A stretch of DNA of 7,739 nucleotides, taken from positions 1 to 7,739 of the forward strand of contig CAZBGU010000029.1 of assembly GCA_964491805.1 (NCBI GenBank), given 5' to 3'. The notes under the pieces were generated by a model. That model ran no database searches and was not told the DNA's origin. It saw only the letters and a list, made by a program, of their open reading frames with translations. The DNA is from UBA11704 sp964491805 (GTDB lineage: Bacteria > Patescibacteriota > Minisyncoccia > Phycocordibacterales > UBA5272). The stretch's first letter is position 1. Each line of letters starts with the position of its first letter. The position numbers were made by a program, and so were the translations under genes. Positions 1 to 6,387 of this stretch are shown here, one piece after another.

Positions 1-389
1 CATGTGAAGTGTACGATGGATCATTCCACGAAGTGGACTCTTCAGAAATCGCCTTCAAGCTCGCAGCTGGTATGGCTCTCGCTGATGCTGTATCAAAAGC
101 TAAGCCTGTCATTCTCGAACCAATCATGAAGGTGGAGATCGTTACACCAGATAAGTTCTACGGAGATATTACTGGTAACATTTCATCGAAGCGTGGACAG
201 ATCGAAGGAATGGATGAGCGTGGACAGGATAAAGTTGTTCGTGCGATGGTCCCACTCTCTGAAATGTTCGGATATGTTAACTCGCTTCGTTCTATGACAG
301 AAGGACGTGCAAGTTTCACAATGGAATTTGGGCGATACGATGTGGTTCCTGCAAACATTGCAAAGGAAATATCAGAAAGTAAGAAATAA
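1..389 (+). CDS. fusA: Elongation factor G, C-terminal part (5' truncated by window)
   Basis: EF-G is the ribosomal translocase GTPase of the cytoplasm. Only the last ~129 codons are present; the first complete codon begins at base 3 and the stop is TAA at 387-389. The reading frame starts CEVYDGSFHEVDSSEIAFKL, matching the end of EF-G domain IV (family pattern YDGSYHDVDSSE.AFK.A). It continues with PVILEPIMKVEIVTP and GDITGNISSKRGQIEGM, the beta strands and RRG/KRG-type turn of domain V, and ends with the usual SLRSMTEGRASFTMEFGRYDVVP segment and a short lysine-rich tail. The GTPase domain lies upstream of the window. A strong hairpin terminator follows 20 bases after the stop, so this transcript ends here and does not read into tuf, which is 7.3 kb away. 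Identification is very secure. Confidence 0.97.
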   Translation, partial: CEVYDGSFHEVDSSEIAFKLAAGMALADAVSKAKPVILEPIMKVEIVTPDKFYGDITGNISSKRGQIEGMDERGQDKVVRAMVPLSEMFGYVNSLRSMTEGRASFTMEFGRYDVVPANIAKEISESKK

Positions 390-408
390 TCTGAATTAAT
401 CTGACCAA

Positions 409-463
409 ACAAAAGCCGCTTATGTTGCCAAACAATTGGATACAAGCGGCTTTTGTGTTTTGT
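409..463 (+). terminator. Rho-independent terminator of fusA
   Basis: A 13-bp perfect stem (ACAAAAGCCGCTT at 409-421 pairing with AAGCGGCTTTTGT at 444-456) closes a 22-base loop. The right arm runs into a T-rich tract (TTTTGTGTTTTGTTTG). It sits 20 bases after the fusA stop. The flanking A-run on the left arm means it could also work weakly on the minus strand. Confidence 0.85.
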
Positions 464-507
464 TTGTAGAGAGCCGTGACGGCATCTAAAGTGAAGTAAA
501 AAATGGT

Positions 508-534
508 AAACAAAAACACGGCCCGCGGGCCGTG
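508..534 (-). terminator. Terminator of the minus-strand gene at 564-932
   Basis: CACGGCCCGCGGGCCGTG at 517-534 is a perfect 18-base palindrome that forms a very GC-rich hairpin. Read on the minus strand it is followed at once by TTTTTGTTT (516-508), the classic intrinsic terminator layout. It lies 29 bases beyond the stop codon of the minus-strand gene. On the plus strand it has no T-tract, so it is directional. Confidence 0.85.
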
Positions 535-563
535 CGTGGACAGATGTCTGTGCCCGTCGCTTC

Positions 564-932
564 TTAGCTGGTCACAGCCCACTTATCTCTCTGTGCCCGT
601 CTCTCACGGGCACGTATTTTCTTCACTGAGTTTTCTCCCTTGTAGGCAGGTCCCATCTTTGTGATTCTGATGTACCGGGATACATATCTGACGCTGAGGT
701 GGTCGGCGTCAAGATGGGTGCCATTCACTACCGTGGTCGTGATGATGCCTCGTTGCAGAAGGTTCTCTACAGCGTGAGGGACAAGTTCCCCACCACACTT
801 CTTCATGAGAGCCGTCACCGGTCTTGCGAATTTCGCAAGCTCTCGGAGGATGTCGTACTCCGTGGCGGTCACGGTGATGGTAATCTGCTCCAGGTCCCCA
901 CCTGTTGGTGGTTTAAGTATGATTGTTAGCAC
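564..932 (-). CDS. Small basic hypothetical protein, possible winged-helix fold
   Basis: 122 codons from a GTG start (minus strand, 932-930) to TAA at 566-564. I chose this start because a GGAG Shine-Dalgarno (939-942) lies 6 bases upstream and a plausible promoter precedes it; the open frame extends 30 codons further up but runs through that promoter. I do not recognise the family. Residues ~20-75 (TATEYDILRELAKF, then PVTALMKK, then LVPHAVENLLQRGIITTTVV) read as three helices followed by a beta hairpin, which would suit a winged-helix DNA-binding domain; this is inference only. The C-terminus (KKIRARERRAQRDKW) is strongly basic. No signal peptide or membrane segment. Codons are rich in third-position G and C, unlike the gene at 1090-3651 but like the gene at 6507-7124. 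The dedicated promoter, ribosome site and terminator argue that it is a real, independently transcribed gene. Confidence 0.72.
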   Translation of the reverse strand: MLTIILKPPTGGDLEQITITVTATEYDILRELAKFARPVTALMKKCGGELVPHAVENLLQRGIITTTVVNGTHLDADHLSVRYVSRYIRITKMGPAYKGENSVKKIRARERRAQRDKWAVTS

Positions 933-960
933 TTTGTGCTCCGTTGTGAGAATACGGCAT

Positions 961-989
961 AGATTACACGTTTTATTAGACTTGTGCAA
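961..989 (-). promoter_or_regulatory. Candidate promoter for the minus-strand gene
   Basis: On the minus strand TTGCAC (989-984) and TAATCT (966-961) are separated by exactly 17 bases. Transcription would start near 954, giving a leader of about 22 bases that contains the GGAG ribosome site. Each box matches only three of six consensus positions, so the spacing and position carry most of the weight. Confidence 0.4.
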
Positions 990-1046
990 GTCTTGGTTGG
1001 GTGAAGGAATCAAGAACAACAAGTATGACTTTTGAACAGATTTGTC

Positions 1047-1086
1047 TTGGAGATGTGTTACCTAGTCGGTATACTACGGGTATAAT
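1047..1086 (+). promoter_or_regulatory. Candidate promoter(s) for the 853-codon envelope gene
   Basis: Two -10-like boxes lie just upstream of the ATG at 1090. TATACT at 1070-1075 has TTGGAG 17 bases upstream (1047-1052) and would start RNA near 1082, leaving a very short leader. TATAAT at 1081-1086 is a perfect -10 with a poor -35 (TTACCT, 1058-1063, 17-base spacer) and would start RNA near 1093, just past that ATG. If the second box is used, translation must begin downstream, most likely at 1228. Confidence 0.5.
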
Positions 1087-1089
1087 TGT

Positions 1090-3651
1090 ATGTCCTCACT
1101 TGATCGTTCGCCAAATAGTAATGGAAATTCGGGTGACAGTGGTTCTGTTGATAGTCGAGGTGTGTACCGTCGATTCGACACAACGATGCCTGCTATTTCA
1201 GGCCATCCACCTACAGAAGGAGGAGAGATGTCTGCGCCGGCTGCATCGGTCAAAGTCAGTTCTGGCGAAGAACTGGCTCGTCGATCTGGCTTTACAGGAG
1301 AGATTCCAACGCTGCCCATGTCAGATGCTGTTACTGTGCCACACAACAGTGAGCCGATTCGCCAGCAAAGAGCTAATCAAGATAACGTGATTGGTCCTGG
1401 TCGTCGTGTCTTACGTAAAGTATTTTCTGCTATTGCTGATCCGACAGGTAGAAAGAGAGAGACGAAAAGTAGATTAGATGCTCTTGCTAGAGAGAATGAA
1501 AAGCTTCGAAGAGATAATGAAAGGCTGGCTGCAAAAAGTGTAGAGGATGGAAAAACGGTAGACGCTCTTAAAAGAATAGCAGACTTAAATGGCGAACTTG
1601 CTTCATCGAGAGCAAATCTACACAGTGATGCACCTGATTCTGGTAATGGAAACACATCACTTGATAGTGAGAATGCTTTTTTGGGAAAGGTTATTGATGA
1701 TCAGGCTGCAACAATTGCGGAACAAGAACGCAGGTTAGACGTGGCAGCAAGTAGAGATACGGTCTGGCAGAAGTCTGTTAATTCTATTCTCGAACAGAAT
1801 AGAATTAAGGCAAAAAGGATAGAAGAGTTACTTCATGAACTGGCAAAAGCAGGACTGGCTATCGAAACCCTCTCTTTAGATAAGAAAAACTTGGGAAGTG
1901 CTCTTGAAGAAAAGCTTACTGCTATTGTTGCGATGGAAGAATCCCTTCGTAGGGCACATGATCTCCTTGCTATTACGAAGGGCTCCAGGTCTATTTTTGA
2001 AGGAGAACTTGGTAGAGCATCGGCAGAACTCGATATGGTAAGGGCGGACAACGCAGAACTTGTTGACTGGCTTAAATCTGGAGGTGGGCAGGGTGAGTCT
2101 GCTAGTAGAGATCAAGGAATTACCTCGGAAGGGGTTGATCATACTCATTCTGCTGTGGCATCTGCTGTTGACAGTGCGATATCTAATGAGAGTCCTTCCT
2201 ACGTGCATATTTTTGGATCAGATCAAACTATCGCCGGGGGTAGTCATAAAGAGAGTGGAGAGTTAAACGTTGAAGTGACCAAAACCACTCAAGAAGAACC
2301 TCACGACACCTCCTCGCATCCTCAACATGAGGCGGTTTCTGATGAAGTTTCTCCCGATAAGGAAGCTTTTAGTATGGAAGAAAAGAGTAAACTTATGAGC
2401 AGTTTGCTGGCGTCGGTCCTGGAAATCCAACAACTTAAAGGAGGCCTTAATTTATATGAGAGTAAGAATGGTGAAGTTAGTGATGAAGAAAGGGAGGTGC
2501 TCTACTCTTCGGAGTACATTATTTCTAGGGAAATGAAGGCTTTGGGTTTGGGTAATTTTTCTGAATTCAAGCTAAAGCCATTATTGCAGGAATTGTATAA
2601 TAGTAATTTTAAGAAAAGTGACTATGAATCAATATGTACTGCTGTGTCAGCACATTTAGCACACCTGAAGAATTTTCTTAAGATACCTGAGAAAGATGAC
2701 AAAAAACCATCCTCCCAAGAATCTCGTAGTGACAACGGGATTGGTGGTCTTAGCGAAGTTAACCAAGACGATGTACTCACTGTCCCCTCTGATCAGTTCG
2801 TGGCTCACGGTACTGGGTTTGAGAAGAAGAAGTTTGCTGAAGGAGCACGCGAACGTATCAAGAAAGGTGCCAAAAACATCTTGGAAACAATGGACAAACA
2901 TCCTTTTGCAACAAGAATGGCGTTATCGGGTGCGCTTATCGGGGCAAGTCTTGTCCTTCCTGCAGGTGCAGCTGCTTTAGTTGCTTTAAAACTTACATCT
3001 CGTGCTGCTGGCTCCTACTTTTCAGGTAAAGGTGTAGAAAAAGTTCTTCGAGCGCGTATTCGTAAAATGAGGGAATCAGAAGACCAAAAAAGTAACGAGC
3101 GTTCGCATAAACTCGAAAGGAATCAAAAGGTTATCGTCTACGGCACAATGATTGCAAGTTTCCTCCTTGGTACCACTGTCGATGTGTATCTTCATGGTTC
3201 ATCAGCACTAGGGTTTGATTCACATAATGTAGGAGGTTCTGCTGACGCTGCCGCACAAGGACCTTCGTCATCAGCTAGTCGACCTGACGCCGTTCCACCG
3301 GACGCGTCTGCCGAAGCATCCTCTGCTCCCCCTGTTCCTGCTATTCATACGGTCGAGAAGGGTGAGACACTTGGTAAACTTTTTAAACGGGAGGAATTTT
3401 CAAAATTGCTTCCTGGTTTTAATGATCTGCGCTCAGAGGCTGCAAGAAATAACTACTTGATGAACTTCTTTGAAAAACTCACCCCTGAACAACTAAAGGC
3501 TGCGAATATATCCAGTGGACGAGTTGATGAGATTATGGCTGGCAAACAGATCAATATGGGATTACTTGCACAGTATGCAGAGAATATGAGGGTTGCTGCA
3601 AAAGGGGACACTCTTACGTTATTACAAAGAGCTTTAGGAATTAAAAACTAG
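1090..3651 (+). CDS. Coiled-coil membrane protein with C-terminal LysM-like domain
   Basis: 853 codons as the longest form. Residues 1-110 are Ser/Gly/Pro-rich and probably disordered. Residues ~121-175 and ~195-330 are charged, heptad-like coiled coil (e.g. SRLDALARENEKLRRDNERL). An acidic linker follows to ~425, then a helical region ~428-535. A strongly basic stretch (577-595) precedes a hydrophobic segment at 608-634 broken by LPAGAAA, a basic 45-residue loop, a second hydrophobic segment at 681-701, a Pro/Ala/Ser linker (716-751) and a C-terminal domain opening with HTVEKGETLGKLF (753-765), the start of a LysM peptidoglycan-binding motif. AGKQINMGLL (817-826) could be the end of that LysM, with helices inserted between. 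Because both flanks of 608-634 are basic, I infer a re-entrant hairpin there and a single crossing at 681-701, with the LysM part outside and the coiled coil in the cytoplasm. Start: an AAGGAGGAG Shine-Dalgarno sits just before an in-frame ATG at 1228 (residue 47), giving an 807-aa alternative. Next gene begins 9 bases after the stop. Confidence 0.82.
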   Translation: MSSLDRSPNSNGNSGDSGSVDSRGVYRRFDTTMPAISGHPPTEGGEMSAPAASVKVSSGEELARRSGFTGEIPTLPMSDAVTVPHNSEPIRQQRANQDNVIGPGRRVLRKVFSAIADPTGRKRETKSRLDALARENEKLRRDNERLAAKSVEDGKTVDALKRIADLNGELASSRANLHSDAPDSGNGNTSLDSENAFLGKVIDDQAATIAEQERRLDVAASRDTVWQKSVNSILEQNRIKAKRIEELLHELAKAGLAIETLSLDKKNLGSALEEKLTAIVAMEESLRRAHDLLAITKGSRSIFEGELGRASAELDMVRADNAELVDWLKSGGGQGESASRDQGITSEGVDHTHSAVASAVDSAISNESPSYVHIFGSDQTIAGGSHKESGELNVEVTKTTQEEPHDTSSHPQHEAVSDEVSPDKEAFSMEEKSKLMSSLLASVLEIQQLKGGLNLYESKNGEVSDEEREVLYSSEYIISREMKALGLGNFSEFKLKPLLQELYNSNFKKSDYESICTAVSAHLAHLKNFLKIPEKDDKKPSSQESRSDNGIGGLSEVNQDDVLTVPSDQFVAHGTGFEKKKFAEGARERIKKGAKNILETMDKHPFATRMALSGALIGASLVLPAGAAALVALKLTSRAAGSYFSGKGVEKVLRARIRKMRESEDQKSNERSHKLERNQKVIVYGTMIASFLLGTTVDVYLHGSSALGFDSHNVGGSADAAAQGPSSSASRPDAVPPDASAEASSAPPVPAIHTVEKGETLGKLFKREEFSKLLPGFNDLRSEAARNNYLMNFFEKLTPEQLKAANISSGRVDEIMAGKQINMGLLAQYAENMRVAAKGDTLTLLQRALGIKN

Positions 3652-3660
3652 ATTATTTTT

Positions 3661-3954
3661 ATGGAAGAAGCAGTACGTCAAACTTTAATACAAGAGCTTA
3701 ACCTCAGTCACATGTCTCATGAAGATGCAGATAATGTTATAGTCCGTCTCGGTGGTCTTATCTTGGAAGATGTTATTACTAGTGTTGTTGACATTATGAC
3801 TGATGATCAAGTTATTATGTTTGAGCGTATACTTGAGTCTCGCGATCAAGAGAAGGTTGTTGCTTTCCTTGTTGAGACAATTCCAGACCTTGATAGAGTT
3901 GTTGCAGATAGTAGTAAAAAAATTGTCAAAGAGCACCTTTCGGCGGTTTCATAA
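3661..3954 (+). CDS. Small acidic helical protein (DUF5663-like, uncertain)
   Basis: 97 codons, ATG at 3661 only 9 bases after the preceding stop, with no Shine-Dalgarno (the gap is AT-rich), so it is probably translated by coupling within the same transcript. The protein is predicted all-helical and acidic, without signal peptide, membrane segment or cysteine: a first helix (EEAVRQTLIQELNL), then HEDADNVIVRLGGLILEDVITSVVDI, then DDQVIMFERILESRDQEKVVAFLVETIPDLDRVVADSSKKI. It resembles in size and pattern the small uncharacterised DUF5663-type proteins of Patescibacteria, from memory and unconfirmed. Position directly behind the membrane/LysM protein suggests a cytoplasmic partner of it, but that rests on context alone. 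Confidence 0.8.
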   Translation: MEEAVRQTLIQELNLSHMSHEDADNVIVRLGGLILEDVITSVVDIMTDDQVIMFERILESRDQEKVVAFLVETIPDLDRVVADSSKKIVKEHLSAVS

Positions 3955-3986
3955 TTGTTCTATCAACAGAGGAGATGCTCTTTGCT

Positions 3987-3995
3987 TGATATACT
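3987..3995 (+). promoter_or_regulatory. Extended -10 promoter, apparently for a leaderless mRNA
   Basis: TGATATACT is an extended -10 (TG-N-TATACT). It ends 6 bases before the ATG at 4002, so transcription should start at or within a base or two of the start codon. No clear -35 is visible at the right distance. No Shine-Dalgarno lies close to the ATG (a GAGGAG at 3969-3974 is about 27 bases away). The same box and the same 6-base gap recur before the gene at 5693. Confidence 0.55.
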
Positions 3996-4001
3996 GACAC
4001 A

Positions 4002-5573
4002 ATGAGAAAATATGCTATCGTGTGCATTATTATGTTGTTTGGTATATCGTCTGTGTCAGCTATGACATGCACAGATCTTACAAAGAGTATTGTTAGACGC
4101 CAAGAAGATTCCTCGGTGCTCGCTCTTCAGACGTTCCTTTTTGAGAAAGGTCTTCTAAAGGTGACACCGAATGGATACTTCGGTGTCGGGACATTCGCTG
4201 CAGTCAAGGCTTATCAATTGTCGAAGGGGTTTGAGCCTATTGGTAATGTTGGACCATCAACTCGTGCAGCAATAAAGAAAGACTCATGTCTTGTCGCTGG
4301 AGCCGTGAATGGTACTTCTGTTGCACAGAGTCAAGGTGTAAGCGTAACGCAGAGTACATCTGTTACACCTAGTGCACCGCTTTTTCCATCTACTCCACAA
4401 GGTACTCGCAATGCAAGAAGAAAAACTGACGCAGAGACTATTCTCAAGGGGTTATATCGTTATTTCGTAGATTCTCGTGGCGTACATTCAGTTGCTGTTA
4501 CTGATACACCTATTGAGCTATGTGTGCCACCTGTAGTTGTCTCCACTATTGCAACATCTTCTGAAGGGTCTCTGTCAGTGGTTACTCCAGTCTCTCCTTG
4601 TGCTGATTATGTAGATGTTTCGTACCTTGTCCCTTCGTATGTAAAAGCTGTGCCGCGTGATCCTAGTAGTGCAACTACAAGTATCATGACAGGGTACACA
4701 ATAACGAGGTCCCAATACAACGACATTACAATTGCAGCAAAGAGTCCAGAAGATGGCGCGATTATAAAAGTGTCATGTAACTTTAATGGATTTTGTAAAG
4801 ATATTAAGTACATTTCGACGCTTACGTATGATCAACCAGAGATCACGTCTATCAATCGAAATATTTTTCTTCGAGACGCGACTCCAAGAACCCCACTTAT
4901 TATAAAAGGGAAGAATTTCACAAAGAAAAACAGGATCAAACTCTTCTCGCTGTATAATTCAAAAGAGTATGATCTTGGAGAGTTTATTTCTACTAACTAC
5001 ACAGCAACAACTACCTCGATATCAATCGAGACTCCAATCTTCGCACAAGAATTCCCGTGTGGTAGCAATTGTACAGCAAAGTTACCGCTTGGAGACTATA
5101 TGCTTAGTATTGTGAATGAAGGGGGAGTTAGCAATACGACGCGCGTTGCATTGCGTGGTTTTACAACGTCAACCATATCTACTCAAGTTAATGGGTCTAT
5201 TGTTCCAACAACAAAAAACGTGAAGGTTGCGACCATTACTCTTAGTAGCTCTATTCCAGTAACACTTAAGACACTAACCTTAACGTCCACTTCAACCTCA
5301 AAAAATTTAGCATCGAAGATAACTAACTTTGTACTCAAAGATGCTTCAGATGGAACGACTGTTGCGGGAGGTAACGGTACATTTTCATTCGGTAGCACAA
5401 AGCTTTTCGAAAATCAGTCAAAAGTCTACGATGTGTATGTTGATACTGCAGAAGTTTTGAACGTTGACGCAGGGTTTATTACATATGGAGGCAATTTCTT
5501 AATGAGTGATACTTTTGCATATGTAGAGATGGAACTTCCAATTAAGGAGTTTTCATTCACCGTCTCCCACTAA
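4002..5573 (+). CDS. Secreted protein: peptidoglycan-binding, pilin-like and IPT/TIG-like domains
   Basis: 523 codons. Residues 1-20 are a clear Sec signal peptide (basic MRK, hydrophobic core, cleavage after SVSA). Residues ~22-96 are a PG_binding_1 domain: the pattern VLALQTFLFEKGLL, NGYFGVGTFAAVKAYQ and GNVGPSTRAAIKK is characteristic, with Cys23 and Cys96 bracketing it. A Ser/Thr linker (~100-135) leads to residues ~138-260, which look like the globular part of a type IV pilin/GspG-type pseudopilin: ARRKTDAETILKGLYRYFVD, then CADYVDVSYLVPSYVKAVPRDP and an ITIAAKSPEDGAIIKVSC strand end, but without the N-terminal prepilin helix. Residues ~277-388 resemble an IPT/TIG beta-sandwich (PEITSINRNIF, PLIIKGKNFTKKNRIKLF, GDYMLSIVNEGGVSN). 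The remainder is a Thr/Ser-rich beta domain of unknown type. No sortase motif or C-terminal anchor is seen, so wall attachment would be through the N-terminal domain. It probably acts on the cell surface. Confidence 0.88.
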   Translation: MRKYAIVCIIMLFGISSVSAMTCTDLTKSIVRRQEDSSVLALQTFLFEKGLLKVTPNGYFGVGTFAAVKAYQLSKGFEPIGNVGPSTRAAIKKDSCLVAGAVNGTSVAQSQGVSVTQSTSVTPSAPLFPSTPQGTRNARRKTDAETILKGLYRYFVDSRGVHSVAVTDTPIELCVPPVVVSTIATSSEGSLSVVTPVSPCADYVDVSYLVPSYVKAVPRDPSSATTSIMTGYTITRSQYNDITIAAKSPEDGAIIKVSCNFNGFCKDIKYISTLTYDQPEITSINRNIFLRDATPRTPLIIKGKNFTKKNRIKLFSLYNSKEYDLGEFISTNYTATTTSISIETPIFAQEFPCGSNCTAKLPLGDYMLSIVNEGGVSNTTRVALRGFTTSTISTQVNGSIVPTTKNVKVATITLSSSIPVTLKTLTLTSTSTSKNLASKITNFVLKDASDGTTVAGGNGTFSFGSTKLFENQSKVYDVYVDTAEVLNVDAGFITYGGNFLMSDTFAYVEMELPIKEFSFTVSH

Positions 5574-5576
5574 CAA

Positions 5577-5591
5577 CCTGCGGCACGCAGG
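5577..5591 (+). other. Short GC hairpin after the secreted-protein gene
   Basis: CCTGCG-GCA-CGCAGG is a perfect 6-bp stem with a 3-base loop starting 3 bases after the TAA stop. No T-tract follows, so it is not a standard intrinsic terminator; it could stabilise the 3' end of the message. Three GCAGAC copies (5597, 5608, 5617) follow it in the short gap before the next gene. Confidence 0.4.
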
Positions 5592-5677
5592 CCTCTGCAG
5601 ACTAGAAGCAGACTACGCAGACAATGCAAATGTATCTATTGTTTGTAAGCATAATCTATGCTCTGTTGTCTATTGTT

Positions 5678-5686
5678 TGGTATACT
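5678..5686 (+). promoter_or_regulatory. Extended -10 promoter before the alkyltransferase-like gene
   Basis: TGGTATACT is an extended -10 (TG-N-TATACT) ending 6 bases before the ATG at 5693, with TTTTTTA between and no Shine-Dalgarno. It matches the arrangement before the gene at 4002 and predicts a leaderless transcript. It also decides the start: the open frame continues 23 codons upstream to an ATG at 5624, but that would place the promoter inside the coding region. Confidence 0.55.
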
Positions 5687-5692
5687 TTTTTA

Positions 5693-6034
5693 ATGAAATC
5701 AAAGAAACGGGAGAAACTGGGTAAATCATTTAGTGAACGTGTTGTCGAAGCATCCTTATCTATTCCTTCTGGTCGTGTGACCACTTATGGCAGGCTAGCT
5801 CGTGCATGTGGTGCGGGACCGATGGCTTCTCAAAGTATCACAGGGATTCTTGGAAAAGCATATCAGGAAGGGGAGAAGAATATTCCTTTTCATCGTATTG
5901 TGTATGCAGATGGACGTATTTGGACTAGTCCAGAGTATCATGACAAGCGTATGAAACTCTATAAGAAAGAAGGTGTTGAAATTGACAAGAACAATAAAAT
6001 CAAGAATTTTCACGAAATTGTATTTGATTTCTAG
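5693..6034 (+). CDS. Alkyltransferase-like protein (MGMT fold, reactive Cys replaced by Phe)
   Basis: 113 codons. It corresponds to the DNA-binding/active-site domain of O6-methylguanine-DNA methyltransferase. Visible family features: FSERVVEASLSIPSGRVTTYGRLARACG (helix plus the TTYG DNA-contact tyrosine, Tyr32), and IPFHRIVYADGRI in place of the catalytic PCHRV. The methyl-accepting cysteine is Phe66, so it cannot be a suicidal methyltransferase. Alkyltransferase-like (ATL) proteins bind alkylated guanine in this way, usually with Trp or Ala at this position, and hand the lesion to nucleotide excision repair. The 'arginine finger' of ARAVG/ARQVG aligns with Gln47 (ASQSITG), a further departure. 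C-terminal EGVEIDKNNKIKNF matches the ATL end. A longer start at 5624 would add a hydrophobic membrane-like segment; I reject it because of the promoter at 5678. A terminator follows 53 bases after the stop. Damage-sensing is inferred from the family. Confidence 0.87.
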   Translation: MKSKKREKLGKSFSERVVEASLSIPSGRVTTYGRLARACGAGPMASQSITGILGKAYQEGEKNIPFHRIVYADGRIWTSPEYHDKRMKLYKKEGVEIDKNNKIKNFHEIVFDF

Positions 6035-6087
6035 TGGTCAATAGATGGGATTGATATAGAGTTCCTTAAACCAGAGCAGAGGTAATG

Positions 6088-6122
6088 GCCACGACGATAT
6101 CGTCGGGCTGTCTTTTGTTTTT
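6088..6122 (+). terminator. Terminator of the alkyltransferase-like gene
   Basis: Stem GCC plus CGACG(A) pairs with (T)CGTCG plus GGC with a single bulged A at 6091; the core CGACGATATCGTCG (6092-6105) is a perfect palindrome. It is followed by the T-rich run TGTCTTTTGTTTTT. Position after the stop at 6034 and orientation fit an intrinsic terminator. Confidence 0.75.
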
Positions 6123-6229
6123 AAAAGGCGCATTTCTTATTTTTTTATATAATAAGGCTTTTTCGGCAAGGTCTTTTACTCTTTGCCTCAGCCAGAGCTT
6201 TCTCAATATGTCTTAGAGCATACACAAAC

Positions 6230-6277
6230 ATACAATGACCGTCATTGCTGGGCCCGTGGCAATGACGGTCATTGTAT
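6230..6277. repeat. 19-bp perfect inverted repeat with internally palindromic arms
   Basis: Arms at 6230-6248 (contains ACAATGACCGTCATTGC) and 6259-6277 are exact reverse complements across a 10-base spacer containing GGGCCC. Each arm is itself nearly palindromic (AATGAC-C-GTCATT), so the element has nested symmetry. It has no T-tract, so it is not an ordinary terminator. Possible roles are a protein-binding site, a REP-like element, or a remnant of a mobile element end. Confidence 0.85.
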
Positions 6278-6387
6278 TCGACTAAAAGCAAAAACACATT
6301 ACAAAAAGTGCATTTTCACCACTTCTGTTGACTTTAGGTTGAAGGTGTGGCACCATACAGCAAGTTCTTTTATACAGAACATTGCGA

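Noticed and set aside
548..601. 11-base direct repeat CTGTGCCCGTC (548-558 and 591-601)
   Set aside because: Only two short copies, one within a hairpin arm and the other beside the gene end; not enough for a repeat array or an attachment site.
593..613. GTGCCCGT-CTCTC-ACGGGCAC hairpin as a plus-strand terminator
   Set aside because: It lies inside the minus-strand coding region and encodes part of its Arg-rich tail. The following T-run is weak, and a better terminator already exists at 409-463 for fusA.
805..1035. Plus-strand open frames opposite the minus-strand gene
   Set aside because: They are shadows of the 564-932 gene, lack ribosome sites and read through its promoter.
5624..5692. 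N-terminal membrane-like extension of the alkyltransferase-like protein (YLLFVSIIYALLSIVWYTFL)
   Set aside because: It overlaps a good extended -10 promoter placed exactly for the ATG at 5693, and family members lack such an extension. T-rich DNA readily translates to hydrophobic residues.
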